Assembly (NCBI RefSeq): GCF_000829375.1
Contig: NZ_AP014624.1
Location: forward strand, 124,001-188,000
Source of the DNA: Chryseobacterium sp. StRB126
GTDB lineage: Bacteria > Bacteroidota > Bacteroidia > Flavobacteriales > Weeksellaceae
DNA length: 64,000 bases
Direction: 5' to 3'
Shown one piece after another: positions 54,401 to 61,817 of the stretch (positions are counted from its first letter, which is position 1; each line of letters starts with the position of its first letter). The translations under genes and the position numbers were made by a program. The notes beneath the pieces were generated by a model, which worked only from the letters and a program-made list of their open reading frames with translations, did not search any database and had not been told where the DNA came from.

Positions 54401-54921
54401 GGAGAAGTGCCTGGACCTTAAACAATACAGCAAAGGCAGCTCCTAAAACAACTACAGTTGGAGCTCCTAAGGTAGGTAAGCTTACAACTGGAGATCCAGA
54501 ATTTCTTGGAATTGAAGAAACGATTGGCTACAATATTGATCCTGTAAGTGAGCAAATGACTCCTATTACTAGATGGGATAAGCCTAATGTACCTGAAGGA
54601 AGTATCAGAGTACGCCATCATACATCTAATTCAGCTGTTAATGCTATCAAAAAAAGTGGTTCTATAAATGTTTCATCGCCTAGACCATATGGAGTTGATG
54701 TTGAAATGGAACCTTTTATAAGTCCATCGAAAGTACAATTGGGACAGGCAGCAGGTGGTTCTCGTGGTGGTGGATATATAGAATTTACAGTCCCTAAATG
54801 GGGGGTAACCCCTACTCCTCATATTGGTGGCACGGGAAATTCTGGTAGAATTATGATAGAAGGACGTATGCAACTGGATATAAGAAGTTTGAACCCAAAA
54901 TATGTTAAACGTTGGTGGTAG
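48403..54921 (+). CDS. Giant SpvB/VCBS/RHS polymorphic toxin
   Basis: A 2172-residue protein with a signal peptide (SVLGFSQ). A SpvB-like domain (about residues 95-320; LPIALPPGVKNIAPQTNLVY, YGWNISGISSISR) is followed by FG-GAP/VCBS calcium motifs (GDFNGDSYLD, GDFNGDGIPD, GDFNGDGKLD, TDMNKDGKSD; about 385-680). YD/RHS repeats run from about 1050. The RHS core ends at about residue 1846 (YDPLLRRFLSADEN, NKYGYVLNNPLMYADPSGE). A Gly/Ala-rich hydrophobic pre-toxin segment (1847-1985) and a toxin tip (about 1990-2172) follow. The tip has RVRHHTSNSAVNAIKKSGSI and SRGGGYIEFTVP, which resemble HYD1-type ADP-ribosyltransferases; that is tentative. The RHS shell should enclose the tip until delivery. 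Confidence 0.88.
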   Translation: MKLFSSLILSLCSVLGFSQTILYQAETISRTVQDPQSVVMAQGFHATSNVSNPFIAKIGPATGSSGGGPVDSGAGGNNPSGATTSKGQPFHDTKGNIDVSGSGQLQFTLPIALPPGVKNIAPQTNLVYTSGTGNGSAGYGWNISGISSISRVGKNVESDAETKGIKLDYSDRYSFNGQRLILKNGEYGKDGSEYVTEKYSNVKIKSIGSINPAQGWQGPEYWEVTFEDGSQAWFGRNLSAKTPTEYNISEWKDAQGNYISYEYILENNIATINNIKWGGNKTLNTPHFNSIEFNYSTSRTLNEQSYINGVRYTQTNLLSEIKVTSNGNPFKRYSIEYTNNGTSYQFANKITEHNADGVPSDPVILKYPGMVNSYAASYDTEPDPFNNVRFVGDFNGDSYLDFLMNNGTVKLGALNETFTSIATGKTFANNAKVVNTLLDEDGQVYSGNGIIEYKDSRILGYIFRDNNFVKVFEKNLESTWFGYKDDHIILEVGDFNGDGIPDVFLDDGFSPPNKSRAVADLKYPDTPINGIISTINDDLYPDQKYMDIDGDGKVEIISVSGSQYTVFEFTKFNSYAYEKKIKFSGSLLENKDPEFPVLYGDFNGDGKLDFAIPITDYAIGKPDDWRFYMGTEKGFTPYLKNEFFTYRKFQKEVNGNYAKFAKQYFFSVTDMNKDGKSDIVQVFSYNQINMMNANGSRDFGYVVSAKIANGSDIDGTPNFAPNWSFQSPKFQVPDLLDLTLFAPMTNPVKSGNNYYNVFIYWKDILHKIQGPTPIAQLARISSIKQGGITTRIKYLEMVPDNINNPDFYKKDKKVVYPYYSLSRADQMYAVSQLEQDGRKQDFRYRGVTGNMPGKRMVGYHQTANSSWYANGFEKTKIWSGIEIDPLKDGAPVKLWSIRTNDESKIFPADLSENNTQLLTFKSTSYQSTQLVNGQAVSVVSDDEKPKVVKVVLPLRSREKDFLTGTITSNGTSYGDYYLPTSTTSIVNDDLATTRSSFEYIHNPTGTGADYYIGRPKTKTDIIYAYGDNKSVKQEYTYENNLLKNQKNWNRDNTEFFQETYSYDGFGNIIQKEVANSIDNQTQTSKAEYDPKGRFVIKRIDNLGLETNILYNDWGQIEKQTDPLGNTLTNTYDRWGMLLTSKTNLGGTTSYQYYRDDDSNITITQYDPDNDISKKYINKLGQTYQVSNKTFRQGRFIAKETYYDILGRIVKESEPYYEQSLGPSGWNTIEYDDSVFPAKVKAKAFTGKETETFVTGLTTTVHEINGNGRTNSQTTDALGNIISTTDKGGTILFSYNAAGEQIKAQYAENIVTTKYDSWGRRSEFNDPSNGLYKYDYNGFGQPNKIISPKGTKEYTYNALGQLITQKEFSTTDGGAATDKIISFTYDNKGRLISKAGTSKGKSFSSNASYDPQGRLLSSSESSNGKYFMQKGITYDDKARVVSYEKHLYSSGVLSKVQIENLYHPWNGDLYLVKDKETGKNLWELKETDAKGRVWRAKLGTSELNSFYDDNGFLTSVNHSSPVKSGILQLSYSFDALKNELTSRSTGGDFNITESFSYDDNNRLTNWANPMTGIKDPLAILNVYDVKGRIIENDQIGKIKFENSAKIYQPTGMTLNAAGMENYNNDLIQSIIYNENNDPVFIDGEKGDVAFQYGLTAMRQRATYGGNFTADGEGKFTKFYSEDGSFEVVKDNTTGKEKHILYIEGSPYESNIVYLKNYDESTGSYKFLHKDYLGSILAISDEAGNKLEQRHFDAWGNLTHLQIGSAAIITDKQQLANTDLLINRGYTGHEHFAEVGLIHMNGRLYDPLLRRFLSADENIQAPFNTQNYNKYGYVLNNPLMYADPSGEFIWIAVGALAGAYFTGVKANGSWNPTQWNWGATWGKIAMGGAIGAFTGGLGSAVGMTAASIAATSWGISGGILGGAIVGAAGGAVAGAVSGFASAVMFGENVLKGTLMGGLSGAAMGGVIGGIAGGVQQIAANIQAAKIGAPQGTILKGAPIAEGRSAWTLNNTAKAAPKTTTVGAPKVGKLTTGDPEFLGIEETIGYNIDPVSEQMTPITRWDKPNVPEGSIRVRHHTSNSAVNAIKKSGSINVSSPRPYGVDVEMEPFISPSKVQLGQAAGGSRGGGYIEFTVPKWGVTPTPHIGGTGNSGRIMIEGRMQLDIRSLNPKYVKRWW

Positions 54922-54937
54922 CCTTTTTAATGAAAAG

Positions 54938-55504
54938 ATGAAAAAAATAAAATTAGAATATAACTTCTGTGTATTTTTATTTGCTTATTTAAATCAAGCA
55001 GACTTATCATTACACAGAGCAGGATGGACAAGTATCAGAGAATTGAAAAATTTTTATTCACATCAGGTAGACCCTAAAAAAGTAGTGAACTTTTTAATAT
55101 TAAATGCGGATATAAATGTTAATCAATTAGAATATTATTACGGAATAAAAGAGTATGGTTTTAAAAAAATTATCTTTTCACGAATATTTTCTTTACTTGG
55201 ATTTTCTCCTGTATTCCTTAAGGATGAAATTTATTATATATGTCAAAGGTTGATAGATCTTGAAAAAATGCTTGAAAGAGATGATGAGGTTCATCGATTG
55301 GAAATGGAAAATTTAAGAGTTGAAATATCAAAATTCTCTTTAGGAATGCTTAGGTATAAAATATCCCGTAAAGATTATAATAAAGCATTAAAAATTGAAC
55401 ATTACTTGCAACATGATGGGCTACAGGACATTAAAATCAAAGAATTCATAAAAAAGCTTCCTGATTCCCCCGCTGCGCAAAGTCTCCAGACTTTGAGCAA
55501 ATAA
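54938..55504 (+). CDS. Probable immunity protein for the RHS toxin tip
   Basis: A 188-residue protein without signal peptide, starting 16 bases after the toxin stop (ATG at 54938; an upstream in-frame ATG at 54902 lies inside the toxin gene). It is helix-rich and charged, with LEYYYGIKEYGFKKIIFS and a coiled-coil-like LEKMLERDDEVHRLEMENLRVEI. I recognise no immunity family. A cytosolic immunity protein fits a toxin acting on a cytosolic target. Its last dozen residues (SPAAQSLQTLSK) are encoded by the start of the repeat module, so the gene runs into the repeat. Confidence 0.65.
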   Translation: MKKIKLEYNFCVFLFAYLNQADLSLHRAGWTSIRELKNFYSHQVDPKKVVNFLILNADINVNQLEYYYGIKEYGFKKIIFSRIFSLLGFSPVFLKDEIYYICQRLIDLEKMLERDDEVHRLEMENLRVEISKFSLGMLRYKISRKDYNKALKIEHYLQHDGLQDIKIKEFIKKLPDSPAAQSLQTLSK

Positions 55505-55735
55505 ATAAAAGTAATTTATTAACATTTTCCAAAGTCGGGAGACCTCGGAGAGTAGGGTTCTTGGAAGAAAATAATGTTTGTATTATCTTTTGTCAAAGTA
55601 TATAAAATTCAATACAAACAGAATATTTTTATTGACACAATGATAAATGGCTGCCTTGTTTTTGAGGCAGCCATTTTATATAAAAAATCACCAAAAAAAG
55701 CGGTGGTTAAAAAATCTAATATGGAATATAGATTA
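55467..55735 (+). repeat. Cassette-spacer repeat, copy A
   Basis: First of four copies (A here, B 58126, C 60465, D 62111) of an intergenic module. It contains a palindrome (CAAAGTC/GACTTTG), the phrase TTCCAAAGTCGGGAGA, a conserved ATACAAACAGAATATTTTTATTGACA, a strong plus-strand terminator (55645-55677), and a remnant second hairpin. It ends at the susD fossil. Confidence 0.85.
55645..55677 (+). terminator. Terminator in repeat copy A
   Basis: A 12-bp stem (55645-55656 with 55665-55676) in the repeat module. The same hairpin is at 58161, 60644 and, with a compensatory base change, 62291. Confidence 0.8.
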
Positions 55736-55833
55736 TAAATTGGGATTATTTTCAAGCTCTTTCAGTGGAATACTGAATAAATAGTAATTGCTGTTCGGTA
55801 CAAACGGAGTGTTGTTTGGAAGATCAAAAACAG
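55733..55833 (-). pseudogene. 101-bp fossil of a susD 3' end, copy A
   Basis: On the minus strand it encodes VFDLPNNTPFVPNSNYYLFS, IPLKELENNPNL and stop, nearly the same as the end of the intact SusD at 62382-62482. Same length, no indels, about nine base differences by hand count. The plus strand runs straight into RHS core sequence. Confidence 0.85.
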
Positions 55834-57428
55834 GGAAGTTTACTGTTGCTTTCCAGTATGGATTAACTTCAATGAGGCAACAAGTGACATATGGTGGAAA
55901 TTTCGGAAGCGATCAGGAAGGTCAGTTCACCAAATTCTATAGTGAAGATGGTAGTTTTGAGGTGGTAAAAAATAATGCCACAGGCCAGGAAAAACATATT
56001 CTATACATTGGGGGAACTCCTTATGAAAGTAATATTGTATATTTAAAAGATTTTACACAGAGCAGTGGTTCTTATACATTTTTACACAAAGATTACATCG
56101 GCAGTATCCTTGCCATAAGTGATGAAGCAGGAAATAAACTGGAACAAAGACACTTTGATGCATGGGGCAACTTCACTCATCTACAGATTGGGAATGGAGC
56201 AATTATGACAGACCATGATGCTATTCTGAGTGCAGCAAAGAATCTCATCATTGACAGAGGATATACTTCTCATGAACATTTTATGGAAGTAGGAATTATC
56301 CACATGAATGGTAGATTGTACGATCCTTTATTGAGACGATTTTTAAATGCAGATGACAACATCCAGGACCCTACCAATACCCAGAATTATAATAAATATG
56401 GGTATGTAATGAACAATCCACTGATGTTTAACGACCCGAGTGGAGAATTTTGGGAAGCAGGTCTTTTCCTTACCATCTTAGCATACGCTATACCAGCAGC
56501 AGCTATTGGGGCTGCCATAGGAGCAGCCATATATATTACATTTGCTACAATAAATAACAATTTTTCTTTAGGAGGATTTGCCAGATCTATTTTAGTTGGT
56601 GCAGCTACTGGAGCGATTTCAACGGGAATAGGACAAGTTTTCATTGCCGCAAGCGGTTTTTGGGGAGGAGTAGGAGTAGGAGCTCTAACAGGTGCTGGAA
56701 CAGGAGGTGTTACAGCATTAATTACTGGTCAGAATTTCCTTGAAGGAGTTTTAAAAGGAGCAGTTATTGGTGGTGCTGTAGCTGGAGTAAGCTGGGTAAT
56801 AAATGAACTTACTAATAATTATGAATATCAAGTTAATGAAATGCCAGCCAATAACAATAATACATTGCAGAGTGGTACAAAAGCTGACTTCTCTTATGAT
56901 ACAGTAAAAAAAATTGACCAAACAAGATATAAAGGACAATTGATTAGAGGTTCTTATAAAATTGTTGACGAGACGAGTGACTTGAGCCCAAAACTTGTGT
57001 CGGAAGGTTATACCTTTGATAAAACTTCCGGTTTATTAGACGGTCCAAGAGGAAAAGCCTATGGATTAACAGAAAGCCTTACAAATAAAGGGAAATTGGT
57101 TTGGCAAAGAATATACCTTCCCAAAGGAACCTTTGTGAGTTTAGAGCAATTGGATTTAACCATGGGACATGAAATTTTTCATTCTATTTTAAACAATGCA
57201 AGGCTATTTGAAACCTATACCCTGGGTGCTACTAATGCCAAACACTATGTTCATGAACATTTTACAGCTAAATGGGAAAATGCATATGTTAAGTTTAGAA
57301 ATTGGAAGACATTAAATTTGAATGTAATGAATCTCGATGATACCGTTTTATCTGATATAGGACTTAAAGGGCTAATAAATAAAATTACACCAATTTTTAA
57401 TAATTATTTAAAAAGTACGCTGAAATGA
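55788..57428 (+). CDS. Orphan RHS-tip cassette 2 with HExxH metallopeptidase-like toxin
   Basis: Open for 546 codons, but it begins at a TTG right after a stop. Residues 1 to about 16 are antisense of the susD fossil; the first Met is residue 29. Residues about 20-220 are the last 200 residues of the RHS core (LRRFLNADDNIQDPTNTQNY, NNPLMFNDPSGE). A glycine-zipper pre-toxin segment (221-345) and a unique tip follow. The tip has GHEIFHS at residues 460-466 (HExxH, zinc metallopeptidase signature). There is no signal peptide, so it is unlikely to be secreted on its own. It would be useful only after recombination onto the full RHS gene, or it is a relic. Confidence 0.75.
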   Translation: MLFGTNGVLFGRSKTGKFTVAFQYGLTSMRQQVTYGGNFGSDQEGQFTKFYSEDGSFEVVKNNATGQEKHILYIGGTPYESNIVYLKDFTQSSGSYTFLHKDYIGSILAISDEAGNKLEQRHFDAWGNFTHLQIGNGAIMTDHDAILSAAKNLIIDRGYTSHEHFMEVGIIHMNGRLYDPLLRRFLNADDNIQDPTNTQNYNKYGYVMNNPLMFNDPSGEFWEAGLFLTILAYAIPAAAIGAAIGAAIYITFATINNNFSLGGFARSILVGAATGAISTGIGQVFIAASGFWGGVGVGALTGAGTGGVTALITGQNFLEGVLKGAVIGGAVAGVSWVINELTNNYEYQVNEMPANNNNTLQSGTKADFSYDTVKKIDQTRYKGQLIRGSYKIVDETSDLSPKLVSEGYTFDKTSGLLDGPRGKAYGLTESLTNKGKLVWQRIYLPKGTFVSLEQLDLTMGHEIFHSILNNARLFETYTLGATNAKHYVHEHFTAKWENAYVKFRNWKTLNLNVMNLDDTVLSDIGLKGLINKITPIFNNYLKSTLK

Positions 57429-58045
57429 AAAAACTTCTTTTAATGATTTTCTTTGTATTCATTTCATGTAAAGAAAACAATAAAATAGACTTCTTATTAA
57501 AATATAAATCTGATAAAAAGTATATTAGTTTATATTTTAATAATAATACAAATAATGATCTAATATTTTTAATACCAAATACACTTATTTTCGGAGATAA
57601 AAATTATAAATCTTCACCATCAACATTTGGTACAAAAGAAGAAGGTTTTCCAATTACTGTTTATGCAGAAATTATAAAAAACCAGCAAAATTCTTTTTAT
57701 CAAAGAAAGCTAGACAGTATTTTTAATCAATATGTAATTGAAAACGAACTTTCAATAGATAGTAAACATGAAAGCCAAAACAATGTTATATTAATAAAAA
57801 GAAAAAGTAGTTTAAAAATAAAGTATAAATTATTTGTCAAAAATAATTTTGAAAATGGCTTATATATTAGTCATTTCAAACAAAACTATTACCCATATAA
57901 TAAAGCTTTAAAAGGTAACTTTACTGATTCAGAATATTTACGAAGATTTTCCAAACTCAATTTTGGAAAATCAAAGTTTGTAGCCCAGCCTGTAATAGAA
58001 GACAGTTTAATATTAAAACTCTCTAGCAAAGATATTACTAATTAA
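57425..58045 (+). CDS. Probable lipoprotein immunity protein for tip 2
   Basis: A 206-residue lipoprotein (signal MKKLLLMIFFVFISC, then KENNK). Its ATG overlaps the TGA of the toxin cassette by 4 bases, the usual toxin-immunity coupling. The mature part is very Lys/Asn/Ile-rich and AT-rich, with no known motif. A periplasm-facing lipoprotein would neutralise an envelope-acting metallopeptidase. The assignment rests on position and signal, not on a family match. Confidence 0.65.
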   Translation: MKKLLLMIFFVFISCKENNKIDFLLKYKSDKKYISLYFNNNTNNDLIFLIPNTLIFGDKNYKSSPSTFGTKEEGFPITVYAEIIKNQQNSFYQRKLDSIFNQYVIENELSIDSKHESQNNVILIKRKSSLKIKYKLFVKNNFENGLYISHFKQNYYPYNKALKGNFTDSEYLRRFSKLNFGKSKFVAQPVIEDSLILKLSSKDITN

Positions 58046-58125
58046 AATCCATTGTGCGTTATAAAGTAAGAAAATATACTTATGAAAGTTTTATTAGAGT
58101 TTTACCAAATAAAAAAACTGATAAA

Positions 58126-58256
58126 TTCAATACAAACAGAATTTTTTTTAACACAATGATAAATGGCTGCCTCAAAAATAAGGCAGCCATTTTATATAAA
58201 AAAAACTACCGCAAAGCGGTGGCTAAAAAATCAAATCTAATATGGACTGTAGATTA
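58126..58256 (+). repeat. Cassette-spacer repeat, copy B (5'-truncated)
   Basis: It has the ATACAAACAG block, the terminator (58161-58192) and the second hairpin (CTACCGC-AAA-GCGGTGG) and joins the second susD fossil. The first about 150 bases of the module are missing. A frame of 83 codons over it (58054-58305) is not considered a gene. Confidence 0.8.
58161..58192 (+). terminator. Terminator in repeat copy B
   Basis: A 12-bp stem (58161-58172 with 58181-58192), same as in copy A. Confidence 0.75.
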
Positions 58257-58354
58257 TAAATTGGGATTATTTTCAATCTCTTTCACTGGAATACTGAATA
58301 AATAGTAATTGCTGTTCGGTACAAACGGAGTGTTGTTTGGAAGATCAAAAACAG
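58254..58354 (-). pseudogene. 101-bp fossil of a susD 3' end, copy B
   Basis: Nearly identical to the fossil at 55733-55833 (three base differences or fewer by eye). It again starts with the susD stop and ends at the same junction, GATCAAAAACAG then GGAAGTTTACTG. Confidence 0.85.
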
Positions 58355-59964
58355 GGAAGTTTACTGTTGCTCTCCAGTATGGATTAACTTCAATGAGGCA
58401 ACAAGTGACATATGGTGGAAATTTCGGAAGCGATCAGGAAGGTCAGTTCACCAAATTCTATAGTGAAGATGGTAGTTTTGAGGTGGTAAAAAATAATGCC
58501 ACAGGCCAGGAAAAACATATTCTTTACATTGGCGGGAGACCTTATGAAAGTAATATCATATATTTAAAAGACTTTACGCAGAGCAGCGGTTCTTATAGAT
58601 TTTTGCATAAAGATTATATCAGAAGTATTCTCGCCATCAGTGATGAAACTGGAAATAAGCTCGAACAAAGGCATTTTGATGCCTGGGGTAATTTCACTCA
58701 CCTGCAGATTGGAAATGGAGTAATTATGACAGACCGGGCTGCCATTCTGAATGCTGCAAAGAATCTCATCCTTGACAGAGGATATACTTCTCATGAACAT
58801 TTTATGGAAGTTGGTATTATCCACATGAACGGAAGATTGTATGATCCATTATTGAGACGATTCTTAAATGCAGATGAAAACATCCAGGACCCTACCAATA
58901 CCCAGAATTATAATAAATATGGGTATGTAATGAATAATCCATTAATGTTTAATGACCCGAGTGGAGAATATTTTGAAGCAGGTCTTTTTCTTACTATCTT
59001 AGCATATGCTATACCAGCAGCAGGTATTGGGATTGGTATAAGTGCAGCTATATATATTACACTGGCTACAATCAATAACAATTTTTCTTTAGGAGGTTTT
59101 GCCAGATCTATTTTAGTTGGTGCTGCTACTGGAGCTATTTCAGCGGGAATAGGACAAGTTTTCGTTGCCGCTAGCGGCTTTTGGGGACCTGTAGGTGTAG
59201 GAGCTCTATCTGGTGCAGCTACTGGAGGTGTTACAGCATTGATTACGGGACAGAATTTTCTTGAGGGAGTTTTAAAGGGAGCTGTGATGGGCGGAGCTTT
59301 AGCTGGAATGGGATGGATAATTTCAAAAACAGTAACATATTATAGATCCAAAACTCCCAATGCAATTACATCTACGGAATTACAAGCTGCAGGACATGAT
59401 TTATCAGATAATAATTTTAATGATTATTATACTAATGATCAGCAAGTACAAAATGATTTTAACAGGACTACAGGAGATTATCAAGCTTCTGTAGATAACA
59501 TTAATACTGAATATAAGGTTGCAACAAATCAAAATCTACCAAAAGGAAGTAGTTTGTCTTCTTGGAAGCAAATTATAACAAATGATCCAAAAGAAGCTGG
59601 ATATGTATTAGGATATACAACAAATAGAAATAAAAACTGGTGGGATTTTATGATTAATGGAGAAAAATCAACAGTACTTATCGCACCCAATCTTGGATTA
59701 AAAAGTGATGTCATTAAGCAAGCAGTGTTTGGACATGAATACATCCACGCCTATCACCGATACCTTGGTTTGAGAGCAATATATGGACGTAAATATTCAG
59801 ATTATACAGAATCATCTGCATATCATTTTACAATTAATCTAGTAAAAGCTCATGGCCAAGATTATAGTGGATTTTTTAACCAATTTTATAATTATGGGGG
59901 CAGGTTTCCGGGAATTTTTAACTGGACAGATGCCATAAAAAATATTGTTAATTTTAAAAAATAA
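58309..59964 (+). CDS. Orphan RHS-tip cassette 3 with HExxH metallopeptidase-like toxin
   Basis: 551 codons. The first about 345 residues are almost the same as cassette 2: the susD-fossil lead-in, the end of the RHS core to DPSGE at about 220, and the glycine-zipper segment. The sequence then changes completely. The tip has GHEYIHAYHRYLGL at residues 475-488 (HExxH) and a Glu 25 residues after the first His (DYTESSAYH), a spacing seen in gluzincin-type peptidases. Like cassette 2 it starts with TTG and has no signal peptide. The shared 5' part and different tip are the classic pattern of exchangeable RHS tips. Confidence 0.75.
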   Translation: MLFGTNGVLFGRSKTGKFTVALQYGLTSMRQQVTYGGNFGSDQEGQFTKFYSEDGSFEVVKNNATGQEKHILYIGGRPYESNIIYLKDFTQSSGSYRFLHKDYIRSILAISDETGNKLEQRHFDAWGNFTHLQIGNGVIMTDRAAILNAAKNLILDRGYTSHEHFMEVGIIHMNGRLYDPLLRRFLNADENIQDPTNTQNYNKYGYVMNNPLMFNDPSGEYFEAGLFLTILAYAIPAAGIGIGISAAIYITLATINNNFSLGGFARSILVGAATGAISAGIGQVFVAASGFWGPVGVGALSGAATGGVTALITGQNFLEGVLKGAVMGGALAGMGWIISKTVTYYRSKTPNAITSTELQAAGHDLSDNNFNDYYTNDQQVQNDFNRTTGDYQASVDNINTEYKVATNQNLPKGSSLSSWKQIITNDPKEAGYVLGYTTNRNKNWWDFMINGEKSTVLIAPNLGLKSDVIKQAVFGHEYIHAYHRYLGLRAIYGRKYSDYTESSAYHFTINLVKAHGQDYSGFFNQFYNYGGRFPGIFNWTDAIKNIVNFKK

Positions 59965-59967
59965 ACT

Positions 59968-60438
59968 ATGAAATATTTTATATGGATATTTTTCTTTCTT
60001 TTATTAAACTGTAAACAAGAAAAAAATAAAATAAAAGATGATGAAATTATAAAAATAATTTATGAAAACAATCAAATCGTAAATAATATAACTGATAACT
60101 TTTATATTCTTGACAACAGGTTTAAAGAACCTGGTAAGCATAATCTAATGATGACATCTCAAGAAATTAATATTATTAAGAAAAAAATTATTAAGGAAGA
60201 AATATTTAAATTAGATGATTCTTTAACATTTGTTGAATTATGCAAAAGAGGTTGTTTGTCTGAAATTACAATAGTATATAAATCTGGTAGAAAGCAACAT
60301 TTTATTTTTGATAATTATAATTATCAAAGTAACTTTAGCAGTGACTCTTATAGAAGGATTATAAGCTTAGAAGAATTAATTGCACAAATAATGATGAAGA
60401 AGAAATTTGATCCAGAACCAATAAACGTACATTTCTAA
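59968..60438 (+). CDS. Probable lipoprotein immunity protein for tip 3
   Basis: A 156-residue lipoprotein (signal MKYFIWIFFFLLLNC, then KQEKN), 3 bases after the toxin cassette. The mature part is AT-rich and Lys/Ile/Asn-rich with one extra Cys pair (ELCKRGCLSE). It shares no clear similarity with the lipoprotein after cassette 2 beyond the signal. Its place and export signal suit an immunity protein against an envelope-acting metallopeptidase. Confidence 0.65.
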   Translation: MKYFIWIFFFLLLNCKQEKNKIKDDEIIKIIYENNQIVNNITDNFYILDNRFKEPGKHNLMMTSQEINIIKKKIIKEEIFKLDDSLTFVELCKRGCLSEITIVYKSGRKQHFIFDNYNYQSNFSSDSYRRIISLEELIAQIMMKKKFDPEPINVHF

Positions 60439-60464
60439 ACAAAAAATAAATTTACTTTACAAAG

Positions 60465-60693
60465 CCCCCCGCTGCACAAAGTATCCAGGCTTCGAGCAAA
60501 TAAATAAAGTAATTTATAAACATTCTCCAAAGTTAGGAGATGTCGGAGAGCAGCGTTCTTTAGCGAAAGTGATTTTTGTATCATCTTTTCTCAAGGTATA
60601 TAAAAATTCCATACAAACAGAATATTTTTATTGACACAATGATAAATGGCTGCCTCAAAAATAAGGCAGCCATTTTATATAAAAAAACCACCG
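60465..60693 (+). repeat. Cassette-spacer repeat, copy C
   Basis: Matches copies A and D from CCCCCGCTGC through the ATACAAACAGAATATTTTTATTGACA block and the terminator (60644-60675). It breaks off at CCACCG, where a toxin tail is joined instead of a susD fossil. Confidence 0.8.
60644..60675 (+). terminator. Terminator in repeat copy C
   Basis: A 12-bp stem (60644-60655 with 60664-60675), same as in copy A. Confidence 0.75.
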
Positions 60694-60771
60694 GAAACGA
60701 CAGGCCAATTAAATCCAGCATCAGTCGCAAGAGCAACTCAAATTAAGCAAATTTTAAAAACACATTTTTAA
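60688..60771 (+). pseudogene. Tail of a lost toxin tip (cassette 4 remnant)
   Basis: This frame reads PPETTGQLNPASVARATQIK and QILKTHF, then TAA at 60769-60771. It has no start and follows repeat copy C directly. It ends just before an immunity-like gene (once the IS is removed), so it is the 3' end of a toxin whose RHS part and most of whose tip have been deleted. Confidence 0.55.
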
Positions 60772-60779
60772 TTAAATAA

Positions 60780-61807
60780 CCTGAGTTCGGTTTAAGCAAA
60801 GTTAAAAAATAGTTGACCGTCATTTACCTTTTTCAAGTTGAGTGACGGTTTCTTTGGAAAGAAACAATATGCTGTTAGTCCTCCCAAAATATTTATTATA
60901 AAATTGTTCACACTTCGGTGTCTGGTGTGCTCAACCTGACAATGATTCTTCAATTCGTCATTTATGGTTTCAATGATAGCTCTTTTTCTGAGCAAAATTT
61001 TGTCTTCCATTGTCATGATATGATTTTTCATATTCTTTCTAAGTTTTGTAAAAAGCTAGATTCCATCTGCAAAAAGCATCTCCCACAAAGCTTTTGAGAG
61101 ATATCCTTTATCGGCAAACAATTTTCCAAACAGTTGCTGAGCCATCTTCTTGATATGCTTTGGATTTCTATCGTCCACATTTCCTTTCGTCAAATAGAAA
61201 GATAAAAGTTCTCCTCTTTCATTGCATATCAAATGTAGTTTGAAACCGTAAAACCAACCCATTGAAGACTTTCCGCGTTCTGCCAAACCTTTGAAAATTT
61301 TATGATTATGTATTCTTTGATTTCTACACACTTTCAAAGTTGTACTGTCCATAAAGCTGATTCCTGTGCATTTTCCAGGCATTTCTCTTTTAAGAATAAA
61401 CCAAAAACAACAAAATATCTTTGTTGAAGCTCGATAAACCTGTTATAGGAAAGTCTGTTGGGAAACAGATCTTTCCAATATCCACAAACGATTTCCTGAT
61501 AATAATGTTTAAACGTTTTGTGGGCTCCTAAATGAAAGCCTATCATAATTGTGATAATTTCAGAATTAGACATTTTTGAATTTCTGTTTCTTCTTTTCTT
61601 GCTGTCTCCCAAGGCCTCCAGCTTTAATTTTTTAATTTGAACATCAAACTCTTTACAGAAATCATCAATTTGTACAAAAATATTTGTAATTTGGTCTTTC
61701 AAATTCATAGCAATAAATCGTTTAAATATTTGAATGTCAGAAACTTAAATATACGAATTATTGCTATTTTTTACAAAGTTTATCTCAATTATTATCCCGA
61801 ACTCAGG
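60780..61807 (-). mobile_element. IS982-family insertion sequence (decayed)
   Basis: A 1028-bp element bounded by 11-bp perfect terminal inverted repeats CCTGAGTTCGG/CCGAACTCAGG. It is flanked by an 8-bp direct repeat TTAAATAA (60772-60779 and 61808-61815), the target duplication. The single transposase gene on the minus strand is broken. It lies between a toxin tail and a probable immunity gene. Confidence 0.88.
60792..61708 (-). pseudogene. IS982 transposase, frameshifted and with a nonsense codon
   Basis: The frame opens at 61708 (MNLKDQITNIFVQIDDFCKE). Near 61380 one A appears to be missing from an A-run, which shifts to the frame KCTGISFMDSTTLKVCRNQR. A TAG at 61056-61058 then interrupts the same frame before LFTKLRKNM and [20 protein letters not shown]. 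The DDE residues (Asp in FMDST, Asp in FADKGYLS, Glu in IIETINDEL) are still readable. Both lesions make the copy inactive. Confidence 0.88.
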
Positions 61808-61817
61808 TTAAATAACA

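Noticed and set aside
53973..54425. 150-codon Pro/Ala-rich frame on the minus strand
   Set aside because: It is antisense of the Gly/Ala-rich pre-toxin segment, whose codon bias keeps the other frame open.
58054..58305. Open frame of 83 codons between cassettes 2 and 3
   Set aside because: It is translated spacer repeat B and its terminator hairpin; the equivalent frame is not kept in copies A, C and D.
61056..61382. Two IS982 pieces considered as separate genes or programmed frameshifting
   Set aside because: One joint is an in-frame TAG and the other a single-base loss in an A-run with no signal for programmed shifting; IS982 normally has one frame.
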